From NCBI GenBank assembly GCA_031363085.1, contig JANLTU010000251.1, positions 1 through 30,389 on the forward strand: 30,389 bases of DNA. Direction: 5' to 3'. A program made the position numbers and the translations under genes. The DNA is from UBA6921 sp031363085 (GTDB taxonomy: Bacteria > Pseudomonadota > Gammaproteobacteria > SG8-11). The notes beneath the pieces are model-generated. The model searched no databases. It worked only from the letters and a program-made list of their open reading frames with translations, and was not told the DNA's origin. Of this stretch, positions 23,555-30,389 are shown piece after piece (the stretch's first letter is position 1; every line of letters begins with the position of its first letter).

Positions 23555-23656
23555 ATTCCATTGCCAATTTAATATGAGACTGGCGCCCTGCCGCAGACAG
23601 TGCAGTTGCACGACAAGGCGGTGCAACCACGTAGCGTTTTAAATTGGCAATGGAAT
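23555..23656. repeat. Palindrome-ended ~102-bp repeat, copy C
   Basis: Same orientation as copy A. Ends ATTCCATTGCCAATTTAA (from 23555) and TTAAATTGGCAATGGAAT (to 23656) are complementary over the outer 18 positions. The core CCGCAGACAGTGCAGTTG is identical to copy A. The last base of the element is also the final base of the exchanger stop codon (23656-23658 on the minus strand). It lies between two convergent genes, so its hairpin may end or stabilise both transcripts. Confidence 0.85.
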
Positions 23657-24657
23657 TAGGTCAACACAATCGCCAAATAAAGAACATACAGAGCTCCGTT
23701 GACGCACAGGTGCCACACGCGTAACTGACCACGGGCGTGCACCACACGCAACCACAATGCAGCGACGAATGTAATTACTACGCCCAACAAAACTTCAATT
23801 TGCGGCGTCCACGGCGTGAGCATGATGCCGATGGCGGGCAGCAAGGTGCCTTGAAACACCATCGCACCGGTAATGTTGCCGAACGCCAGTGTGTCCTTGT
23901 GGCGGCGTATCCATAGAATGCTGTTCACTTTCTCGGGCAACTCAGTGGCGATGGGGATAATCAGCAACGACAGCAACAGGGCCGAAATGCCGAGAATTGC
24001 CGCCGCTTCCTGCACGCCGTTGATAAAGCCTTTGGCGCCGGCGATCAGCAGCCCGATACCCAGCAGCAACTGAAGCAGAATGACCAGCATGTTCTGTGGC
24101 AGGCCGATGCGGGTGAGCAGCATTTTGCCTTCCGCTGCAGTGCCGTGGCCGTCCTTGACCAACTGCGTTGAAGCACGCAGTGTCACCATGACGTAGACAA
24201 AGTAGATCAATACCATGCCGATAGCCAAAGCGGCACGGATGGCGGCGATATCGTGCGGTACGAAGAGCGCCACACCGGCCAGCGCGAACGCCAACAAAAA
24301 GAAATTCAGATCGCGTTGCAAGCCGGTATGTTCGGGAGCGAGGTGGCCGTGCGGGCCGCGTTTTGACAGCACCGCCAACGCCATCAAGGATAACGACAGC
24401 GTGGACAACATCAGCGGCGCGCCGAGGATTGCGCCGACGCCGATTTCCTCGTTCACATGGTTATCGGTGGTGCCGGCAAAAATGGCCAATAATGGCACCA
24501 TGGTTTCGGGCATGGCCGTGCCCACGGCGGCGAACAGCGAGCCGGTTACGCCTTCCGAAATTTTCAAGCGCTCGCCCAGATGTTCCAGCGCATTCGTAAA
24601 AATTTCGGCAGCGACTAAAATCAGCACCAGCATTAATAACAGTTGCCCGAAGACCAT
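23656..24657 (-). CDS. CaCA-family sodium/calcium exchanger-like protein
   Basis: 333 residues with about 10-11 transmembrane helices. The two alpha-repeats are visible: SLFAAVGTAMPETMVPLLAI (about 41-60) and LSLLIIPIATELPEKVNSI (about 231-250). Each carries the conserved acidic residue in a (T/L)PE context, as in cation/Ca2+ exchangers. The loop between the halves is short and hydrophilic. It probably exports Ca2+ or a similar cation against Na+ or H+. The stop codon abuts repeat copy C. The start region faces the lipoprotein gene at 24730 (divergent). Confidence 0.85.
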   Translation of the reverse strand: MVFGQLLLMLVLILVAAEIFTNALEHLGERLKISEGVTGSLFAAVGTAMPETMVPLLAIFAGTTDNHVNEEIGVGAILGAPLMLSTLSLSLMALAVLSKRGPHGHLAPEHTGLQRDLNFFLLAFALAGVALFVPHDIAAIRAALAIGMVLIYFVYVMVTLRASTQLVKDGHGTAAEGKMLLTRIGLPQNMLVILLQLLLGIGLLIAGAKGFINGVQEAAAILGISALLLSLLIIPIATELPEKVNSILWIRRHKDTLAFGNITGAMVFQGTLLPAIGIMLTPWTPQIEVLLGVVITFVAALWLRVVHARGQLRVWHLCVNGALYVLYLAIVLT

Positions 24658-24729
24658 GGATCAATCACGCTTAGAAAAAGAAGGTGGAAGTATATCAGCG
24701 CAGCGGGGTGCAATGCGATGGAGCAGAGC

Positions 24730-25290
24730 ATGACTAAATACAATCGGACGGTGCGGGTGGTGACACTGGCATTGCTGGCTTTGATGAGCGGCTGCGGGCA
24801 CACGGCGGCGAACGATAATTTTGAAGAGATCGGACGCTACGTGTTCGATGTATACGAAGAAAATTATTCCTGGGGACACACCCTGCGCGGTTTCGTGATC
24901 GAGCGCGATGGCCACGTGCGCACTTATGACCACAGCGACGAACGCTGGATACCCACACAAGACCGCGCTGGTCGTTTGGCGGAAGCGGATCTGGCAGATA
25001 AATTCTATGGCTCTAAAGTTCGCGTCACGTTGACGGCCAATGAGGTGCGTACCAAGGCGCAGCTACTGCGCGATGCCGCACACGGCACCATAATCCGCTT
25101 CAACCAGGCGCGTGATCGCGGCCGCTTTGCTTTTGTCGGCTACATCTACGACCCCGACCGCAGTAGCTACCGTCCGGTGGTGGTGGGTGCCGACGGCGAC
25201 TGGCTTGAAACCAATTCCTCGCCGGCCGCACAGGAATTACTGACGTGGCTCAATGAAGTGAAGGAAAAAGTATCCGACGCGCAACGCTAG
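24730..25290 (+). CDS. Lipoprotein of unknown function
   Basis: 186 residues from ATG at 24730, where GGAG lies six bases upstream and the protein opens with a good lipoprotein signal (MTKYNRTVRVVTLALLALMS followed by Cys21). Earlier in-frame ATGs would lengthen the N-terminus without need. The mature part has GHTLRGFVIERDGHVRTYDH, a mixed alpha/beta pattern, and a C-terminal helix (AAQELLTWLNEVKEKV). No family recognised. Confidence 0.7.
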   Translation: MTKYNRTVRVVTLALLALMSGCGHTAANDNFEEIGRYVFDVYEENYSWGHTLRGFVIERDGHVRTYDHSDERWIPTQDRAGRLAEADLADKFYGSKVRVTLTANEVRTKAQLLRDAAHGTIIRFNQARDRGRFAFVGYIYDPDRSSYRPVVVGADGDWLETNSSPAAQELLTWLNEVKEKVSDAQR

Positions 25291-25407
25291 GTTCTGTTGA
25301 CATGCAATACTCCTGCATCTTGATCATTTCACGCATAGGAATAGGCCGAGTCTTCCAACGCAAGATGAGCCTGAGCTGAGGGCTGACCTGTTGTTCATAA
25401 TGGGAGG

Positions 25408-25560
25408 ATGAACGCCCTCATGAATGACACTGCACCGCACACGATTGAACAGATCGAAGCGTTTCTAACCGGTACCAAGACGGTGGGATTTCGATTTGAG
25501 AATACGGCCGCCGGGTACGCTCGGATTCAGGCGACGCTGGCGCGCTTGAAAAGGGCGAAT
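25408..25560 (+). pseudogene. Possible transposase N-terminal remnant
   Basis: A frame from ATG at 25408 reads TIEQIEAFLTGTKTVGF, resembling the N-terminus of some integrase-type transposases (EQ-x-x-AFL-x-GT-x-x-V-x-F). The similarity fades after about residue 50 and the frame ends soon after, inside the region before the GNAT gene. It is weak evidence, based on memory of the pattern only. Confidence 0.3.
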
Positions 25561-25694
25561 GGAAATCCGTGCCAAAGCTCAAAAGCGAAATTGCATGTTT
25601 TGCGGCTATCGCCTCCGCATGGCTTGTTAAAAATAAGAGGGTCAATATATGCATCTCCGCTCGCGACCTGCTGAGCGTCGTTAAACCTCGCCCA

Positions 25695-26123
25695 ATGCAT
25701 CACATCCGCCGAGCCGAACCGGGAGACGTTGAGTCCGTCAACGCGATTTTCGCCGCAGGGATCGCGAGTGCTCAGTGGCTGACGCCGGAGGCGAGGTCGA
25801 ATACGGACTTCACGAAAGTCTCTGAAGGCGAAACCGTGGTCGTATGCTGTGGCCGCGCAGGCGAAATCGTAGGTTTTATTTCAATTTATGAGCCGGATTC
25901 CTTTATTCATCATCTGTACGTGGCGGAGCCTTACCAAGGTCAAGGCGTCGGATCAGCGCTGCTTCATTCACTCAACGCTTGGGTTCCGATGCCCTGGCAC
26001 CTGAAATGCGTCGTGCGAAATGAACATGCACTGGCTTTTTATTGCTCACGCGGCTGGGTCGAGGAAAGCCGGGCCCAAGGGCTGGAGGAGCCCTATGTCC
26101 TGCTCAGAAAAAGCGAGGCGTAA
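25695..26123 (+). CDS. GNAT-family N-acetyltransferase
   Basis: 142 residues from ATG at 25695, where the protein opens directly into MHHIRRAEPGDVESV, the usual GNAT start; a longer frame upstream is not needed. The acetyl-CoA loop is YVAEPYQGQGVGSALL (motif Q-x-x-G-x-G/A), preceded by the strand VGFISIYEPDSFIHHL and followed by VVRNEHALAFYCSRGWVEE. Substrate unknown. It lies in a patch with remnant genes, which suggests horizontal acquisition. Confidence 0.85.
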   Translation: MHHIRRAEPGDVESVNAIFAAGIASAQWLTPEARSNTDFTKVSEGETVVVCCGRAGEIVGFISIYEPDSFIHHLYVAEPYQGQGVGSALLHSLNAWVPMPWHLKCVVRNEHALAFYCSRGWVEESRAQGLEEPYVLLRKSEA

Positions 26124-26263
26124 TTGCTTACTCCAAGCAAACTTTCTTCGGTAGCCGCTGAACCCAAACGTTATGCTGTAACAGCGATGCATTAGCGCAA
26201 CATAAGATGACCTTCTGTTTCAGGTTGCGCTCATAACCGCACACGATGATCGGAGAACCTAAA

Positions 26264-26428
26264 ATGAAAGAGTATCGTTCTGCCAAAAAACGCATCACGG
26301 TCTCGGTCGGAGAGTCGGTGCACATTCTTCGCGAGCCCCAGGAATTAAGCCAAAATCAACGCGCTCAACTTACCGGGATTCCGCAAGCTATCATTTCAGC
26401 CATCAATGCTCTCTTCAAACGGTCGTAG
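26264..26428 (+). pseudogene. Truncated XRE-type helix-turn-helix antitoxin
   Basis: 54 residues from ATG at 26264 with GGAGA seven bases upstream. MKEYRSAKKRITVSVGESVH and ELSQNQRAQLTGIPQAIISA are the opening and first part of a HigA-like Cro/C1 domain. Family members continue after ISAIEN with about 25 more residues, whereas here the frame ends in NALFKRS. The lost part includes the last HTH helices. No toxin gene is adjacent. Its 3' end overlaps the start of the membrane gene at 26406. Confidence 0.6.
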
Positions 26429-26678
26429 TTGGCTGGTGTTGACACCATTTTTTGTTGCTGTTGCTCTGGTGGCTTTGATGATGCTTTATCCCGTCACGGG
26501 GATTGGTCCAGCCAGCAACACGTTCGCGCTCTGCGCTCTGGCGGCCATCGTTGTGGGTGTGGTGGTGGGTATCGCCGCCTTGTTCCTGGCAAAAACGATC
26601 CGGGTTGGGTGGCGGTTACTCATTGGCGTGTTGTATTTTCCAACGGTCATTTTTTCTCTCTTGCTGGCGGGCTTTTAG
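26406..26678 (+). CDS. Small hydrophobic membrane protein
   Basis: 90 residues with three predicted transmembrane helices (about 9-27, 37-61 and 68-88). ATG at 26406 overlaps the truncated antitoxin frame by 23 bases and has no clear ribosome site. No family recognised. The overlap suggests a deletion that joined two formerly separate segments. Confidence 0.55.
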   Translation: MLSSNGRSWLVLTPFFVAVALVALMMLYPVTGIGPASNTFALCALAAIVVGVVVGIAALFLAKTIRVGWRLLIGVLYFPTVIFSLLLAGF

Positions 26679-26951
26679 GGCACGGCTTCGGTAAGCAAGC
26701 ATTTGGATGTGGCCGTACGTTTGTCCGCCATATTTAAAAATGACAATACTCGGTGCGGACACTAGGTCGTCCGGCAGAGGCGGTCCGCGCATTCCCAGTG
26801 CACGTATTATCCCTCCCGAAAACAGTCGTTCCGTTCACGCGCCGTTTGCGCAACGCTGCGCACTGCAACCGGTTTCACGATTTATATTAAATATTTACCA
26901 AGATCAAGACGATACAGATTCGGGTAAACGTCGCGCTGGGACCGTAGTGGC

Positions 26952-28706
26952 ATGTTGTTTTCCGGACTTAAACCTTGGGGTGAAGGTGTGCATCGTTGGT
27001 TGCGCGGTGTGCTGCCGGCACGCGCGTTGGCGCTGGAATTCGAGGTGGTCGCGCCGACTTTTGAAAATGCCAAGCCAAGGCACAGTTTGCTTGGTTTTAT
27101 TCGTGCTTGTTACGCCACACGCGGTCGTCGTGTGCTGGTGTTGCAGGTGGTTAACGACCATCTCGCGGCGCTGAATGTTTATCCGGTGACGGTCTTCACA
27201 CGCTGGTTGCATGCGCGCGTGGCGGACTATTATTTGCGCCCGGTGGTGGGCACGGTGTACACGGCTTTTAACAAGCGCGATACCAGCCCCGAATCCGACG
27301 AACGCAAACAACACACGCAGCTTTCAATCGAAGCGGTGCAGCAGTTGGCGATGTGTTATGCGCTGGTTTTGAATGTCGTGTGCCGCTGGCCAAATCGCGC
27401 TTACGCTTTATGTCATGACCAGGTGCTAAAAATCGGTCATCGCATTTTCGAGCTGCTCCATGCCGAGCAGCATCTGAGTGCATTGCGGCGTATGAAGCTG
27501 CCGGAACGCTCGTGGCGCAACTGCAATCATCTCTATTTTGCACTCAGCGAATGCGAGGATGTGCTGCGCGACCTGCCGTTGGCCGGTTATTTGTCCGAGC
27601 ACAATCGACCCGCCTGGCAACCCAAGGCGCGTGACGTGGAGCCAACCCATGCGAGCGTGCAGCAAATTTATATTGCCTTGCAGGCCACCGGAATGCTGGA
27701 TCACGGTGCGTGGTCGCCACCGCAATTTTTCTGGATGCTGGTCTATCTGCGCCGCGCCTTGCCGCGGCTAAAACTGCGCGCGTATTCCGAGCAGGCGCTC
27801 AGCGATACCAGCGTCATCATCAAACGTTCGCAGCATCGCGCACCGACGTTTAAAAGCCGCCACAAACCCAAAGAGCCGGCATTTCTGCTCGACATTGGTT
27901 CATTGCTGCGCCGCGTGGAACGCGATCTTGAGCGGCTCAATGCCGGGCAGCAAGACACCTTGTTCAAGCGGCTGGTCGGCGTAGCGGGTGTCAACCTGCT
28001 TGAACAAGCGCAACTGCTGGAGCATATGCGCCGAAAACTGCGTTATCACGCTGAGCGTGAAGCGCGCACGTATGCCGACCAATATGTCGAGCTTGGGCTG
28101 AATTGGGGGTTTGCGGAAGTGTTTTCAAGCGTTAAGGCAAGTTCGCGCAATGAGGATCAATGGTGTTTCGACGATCTACCCTTGACGCAGCAACTGGCGA
28201 AAATCGCTGCAACGCCGCCGCTGGGTAATGCAAGCGCGCCGCATGAAAATACCTATTTTTTGGTGAATGAAAGTTCCAGCGGCATGCAATTCAAGTTTCA
28301 GGAAAGCGCCCATTCCAAGCCGCTGTTTATCGGCCAATTGATGACCTGCACGCGTGACGCCGAAGCGCAACGCCGGGGTATGCCGCAGGTCGCCTATGTC
28401 AGTCGCGTACAGCGTAGCCGCAGCGGTGAGGTGGAAGTTGCCGTGCAAAAACTTGCTGTTGAAGCCGAGTGCGTCGGTGTGCAAGATGCGCACATGCAAG
28501 CGGAAAACAAAGTGTTGCCGGGCTTGCTGCTGCACTGTCTAGATGGCAAGTGGCGGTTCTTGTTGCACAGCAAACACGGTTCGTACGCGATTTCGAAATT
28601 ATTTTTACTCACCGGCGGGCAAACGCGCAGCTTGCAGCTCGGGCGCATGTATTTGTACCAGCCGGAGTTTGTGGTGTTTGATATGATCGGGTTCGAACAT
28701 CGTTAG
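26952..28706 (+). CDS. Large soluble protein of unknown function, possible C-terminal PilZ-like domain
   Basis: 584 residues, no signal peptide and no long membrane segment. The N-terminal two-thirds are mostly helical (for example IEAVQQLAMCYALVLNVVCR and VERDLERLNAGQQD). From about residue 430 the sequence is strand-rich. NESSSG (439-444) fits the N-x-S-x-x-G part of PilZ domains and is followed by PLFIGQLM and VAYVSRVQRSRSGEVEV, a reasonable PilZ-like progression. The R-x-x-x-R half of the c-di-GMP site was not found. Cyclic-di-GMP binding is therefore only a suggestion. Stands alone between the accessory patch and htpX. Confidence 0.6.
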   Translation: MLFSGLKPWGEGVHRWLRGVLPARALALEFEVVAPTFENAKPRHSLLGFIRACYATRGRRVLVLQVVNDHLAALNVYPVTVFTRWLHARVADYYLRPVVGTVYTAFNKRDTSPESDERKQHTQLSIEAVQQLAMCYALVLNVVCRWPNRAYALCHDQVLKIGHRIFELLHAEQHLSALRRMKLPERSWRNCNHLYFALSECEDVLRDLPLAGYLSEHNRPAWQPKARDVEPTHASVQQIYIALQATGMLDHGAWSPPQFFWMLVYLRRALPRLKLRAYSEQALSDTSVIIKRSQHRAPTFKSRHKPKEPAFLLDIGSLLRRVERDLERLNAGQQDTLFKRLVGVAGVNLLEQAQLLEHMRRKLRYHAEREARTYADQYVELGLNWGFAEVFSSVKASSRNEDQWCFDDLPLTQQLAKIAATPPLGNASAPHENTYFLVNESSSGMQFKFQESAHSKPLFIGQLMTCTRDAEAQRRGMPQVAYVSRVQRSRSGEVEVAVQKLAVEAECVGVQDAHMQAENKVLPGLLLHCLDGKWRFLLHSKHGSYAISKLFLLTGGQTRSLQLGRMYLYQPEFVVFDMIGFEHR

Positions 28707-28795
28707 TTATCTGTCTGGAATGAAGTACCCGACGATGTACTATAATCCCTTACCCAAGACGCCTAGCGTGCTCGCTGTCGACGGCTCTAACCACT

Positions 28796-28823
28796 CTTGA
28801 ATTGAACCGTTTGATCCCCACCT
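28796..28823 (+). promoter_or_regulatory. Sigma-32 (heat-shock) type promoter of htpX
   Basis: CTTGAAT (28796-28802) and CCCCACCT (28816-28823) are 13 bases apart, close to the CTTGAAA / CCCCATnT consensus. It lies about 80 bases before the htpX start. htpX is a heat-shock gene in enterobacteria. Confidence 0.65.
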
Positions 28824-28901
28824 CTGTCCTAGGGTATAGCGGGCAATATCGCGTATGCATTCGGTTTGGTAACAAACGTAACAACACGAGGAGTTGTATA
28901 A

Positions 28902-29780
28902 ATGAAGCGCATATTTTTGTTTCTGATGACCAATCTGGCCATCATGCTGGTGTTGAGCGTGACGGTACACCTGCTGGGCGCAGATCGATTTTTGACCAAG
29001 CAAGGTTTGGATCTCAGCGCGTTGCTGGTATTCGCGGCGATCTTCGGTTTCGGCGGCTCGTTCATTTCGTTGCTGATGTCGAAATGGATCGCCAAGCGCT
29101 CGACCGGTGCGCAGGTGATCGAGCAACCGCGCACCGAAACCGAACGTTGGCTGGTTGAAACCGTGCGCCACCAAGCGCAGCAGGCCGGCATCGGCATGCC
29201 CGAGGTGGCAATCTTTGATAGCCCCGACGTCAACGCCTTTGCCACCGGCGCGAACCGCAACAGCGCTTTGGTAGCGGTCAGCAGCGGCTTGCTCAACAGC
29301 ATGACGCGCGACGAAGCCGAAGCGGTGCTGGGGCATGAAATCACCCACGTGGCCAACGGCGACATGGTAACGCTTGCGTTGATTCAAGGCGTTGTGAACA
29401 CCTTCGTGATCTTCATGGCGCGCGTTATCGGCTACTTCGTGGATCGGGTGGTGTTCAAGTCTGAACGCGATAACGGCCCAGCCTTCTGGATCACGTCGAT
29501 GGTGGCGGAACTGGTGCTGGGCATTCTGGCCAGCACCATCGTCATGTGGTTCAGCCGGCAACGCGAATTTCGCGCCGACGCCGGTGGTGCGCGCCTGAGT
29601 CAGACCAGCAAAATGATCGCGGCGCTGGAGCGTTTAAAAGCGCAGATGCAGCCGGCGCAATTGCCTGATCAGATGGCCGCATTCGGAATTTCCGGCGGGC
29701 TGGCGCATGGCTTCAAGCGCCTGTTCATGACACATCCGCCGCTGGACGAACGCATCGCACGTTTGCGCGCCGCCCAGTAA
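28902..29780 (+). CDS. htpX: Membrane-bound zinc metalloprotease HtpX
   Basis: 292 residues, the normal family length. HtpX degrades misfolded inner-membrane proteins. It begins MKRIFLFLMTNLAIMLVLSV with two N-terminal helices (4-26 and 39-60). The zinc motif HEITH is at 145-149, and the third ligand lies in FSRQREFRADAGGARL. Two more hydrophobic segments follow the zinc motif. The C-terminal LFMTHPPLDERIARL is a family signature. A GAGGAG ribosome site precedes ATG 28902. A heat-shock-type promoter and a strong terminator make it a single-gene unit. Confidence 0.95.
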   Translation: MKRIFLFLMTNLAIMLVLSVTVHLLGADRFLTKQGLDLSALLVFAAIFGFGGSFISLLMSKWIAKRSTGAQVIEQPRTETERWLVETVRHQAQQAGIGMPEVAIFDSPDVNAFATGANRNSALVAVSSGLLNSMTRDEAEAVLGHEITHVANGDMVTLALIQGVVNTFVIFMARVIGYFVDRVVFKSERDNGPAFWITSMVAELVLGILASTIVMWFSRQREFRADAGGARLSQTSKMIAALERLKAQMQPAQLPDQMAAFGISGGLAHGFKRLFMTHPPLDERIARLRAAQ

Positions 29781-29796
29781 GCGAGCACATCATCAC

Positions 29797-29832
29797 AAAA
29801 AAGCCGCGTTGAATTTTCAATGCGGCTTTTTT
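29797..29832. terminator. Bidirectional terminator between htpX and the histidine kinase
   Basis: Stem AAAAGCCGCGTTGA / TCAATGCGGCTTTT with an ATTT loop; T-runs flank both sides (TTTTTT on the plus strand, TTTTTTGTG on the minus strand). It lies 17 bases after the htpX stop and 19 before the convergent kinase stop. Confidence 0.85.
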
Positions 29833-29850
29833 GTTGGTGATGCGCTGTCG

Positions 29851-30389
29851 TTATTTCATGTTGGGCAACGACAAGCGCGCCTCCAGTCCACCGCCGTCGC
29901 GGTTTGACAGGTGCAAGCTTCCGCCTAACACCAGCATTAGTTGCTGCGCAATGGCAAGCCCCAGGCCAGTGCCGCCGGATTCGCGGTTGCGTGAGTTTTC
30001 GATGCGGTAGAACGGCTGCATTACGGCCTTGAGTTGGGCGGGTGGAATGCCCGGACCCCGGTCGCGTACGATGATCACGAGCCGCTCCGGCGATTCGGGT
30101 TCGATTAAAATTTCCACGTCGCTGCCGAACTTCAGCGCATTGTCGACCAAATTGATGATGATCCGTCGCAGCGTATGGGGCCGGGTCATGAGCGGCTGGC
30201 CGAAGCTGCCGTGCAGGCGCACTGGCTGACCTGCGTCGGCGTAGTCACACACCAAGCTGTCGAGCAACGCATCCAGGTCGGTGCGGCACGGCGCTTCGCT
30301 CACCTCATGCGCACTGCGCGCGTAAGCGATGCCCTGTTCCACCAGGGCTTGCATCGCGCTTAAGTCGCCGAGCATTTTTTCTCGTTGCG
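29851..30389 (-). CDS. Sensor histidine kinase, C-terminal ATPase part (5' end beyond the window)
   Basis: About 179 residues visible; the frame stays open to the right edge, so the N-terminus (sensor, HAMP and phospho-accepting His) is missing. The visible start REKMLGDLSAMQALVEQGIA is the end of the HisKA helical hairpin of EnvZ-like kinases. The HATPase_c domain follows with N box INLVDNALKFG, G1 box VRDRGPGIP, F-box-like QPFYRIENSR and G2 box GGTGLGLAIAQQL. Its response regulator probably lies upstream, to the right. Confidence 0.92.
   Translation of the reverse strand, partial: QREKMLGDLSAMQALVEQGIAYARSAHEVSEAPCRTDLDALLDSLVCDYADAGQPVRLHGSFGQPLMTRPHTLRRIIINLVDNALKFGSDVEILIEPESPERLVIIVRDRGPGIPPAQLKAVMQPFYRIENSRNRESGGTGLGLAIAQQLMLVLGGSLHLSNRDGGGLEARLSLPNMK

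Noticed and set aside
26124..26263. Possible integron attC site next to the GNAT gene (AACGTTATG)
   Set aside because: The GTTRRRY and RYYYAAC core sites are not satisfied, and no paired inverted sites were found.
28740..29561. 273-codon minus-strand frame opposite htpX
   Set aside because: Antisense shadow of a conserved gene in high-GC DNA; low-complexity His/Arg-rich product.
1..30389. tRNA, rRNA or CRISPR arrays
   Set aside because: No cloverleaf, rRNA signature or regularly spaced direct repeats were found on reading both strands.

Overview
This is a roughly 30 kb chromosomal window from a moderately GC-rich proteobacterium, most likely a gammaproteobacterium; genus cannot be told from the sequence. 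Genes use Shine-Dalgarno sites and overlapping ATGA/GTGA/TAATG junctions. Many products are exported (lipoproteins, an outer-membrane barrel, a c-type haem protein).

Positions 1-8350, minus strand, form a cobalamin locus. A TTGACA promoter (8319-8348) drives a class-I cobalamin riboswitch (8015-8303). Downstream, in order of transcription, are cobB/cbiA, a CbiM-like cobalt permease, cbtB, cbtA, cbiF, cbiX and cbiC. Then come a decayed HicB fragment and a VapBC-type toxin-antitoxin pair, followed by a small membrane protein and cbiD, which runs off the left edge. cbiX (anaerobic chelatase), cbiD and the cobalt importers point to the early-cobalt-insertion (anaerobic) B12 route; the missing cbi genes presumably lie to the left.

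Positions 8480-15960 hold a MOSC-domain protein, a Sel1-repeat protein and two tiny single-helix peptide genes that diverge from one another. A three-gene plus-strand set follows: a two-haem cytochrome c/FGE-sulfatase-fold fusion, a second FGE-fold protein and an alkaline-phosphatase-superfamily hydrolase. An outer-membrane protein and a Ser/Thr/Gly-rich lipoprotein lie on the minus strand. Positions 16403-22432 carry putA, a SulP/STAS anion transporter and a DUF4336 protein. Positions 22463-25290 carry two paralogous small lipoproteins, a CaCA-type exchanger and a third lipoprotein. Positions 25400-26680 look like a degraded accessory patch: a possible transposase remnant, a GNAT enzyme, a truncated XRE antitoxin and a small membrane protein. 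The right end holds a 584-residue uncharacterised protein, htpX with a sigma-32-like promoter, and the C-terminal part of a sensor histidine kinase.

The most unusual structure is a family of three ~100-bp palindrome-ended repeats (1404-1506, 8047-8146, 23555-23656). They share an oriented core and show compensatory changes in their terminal inverted repeats. One copy sits inside a peripheral stem-loop of the cobalamin riboswitch; another abuts a stop codon between convergent genes. The haem/FGE fusion cassette and the two tiny membrane peptides are the other candidates for undescribed biology.
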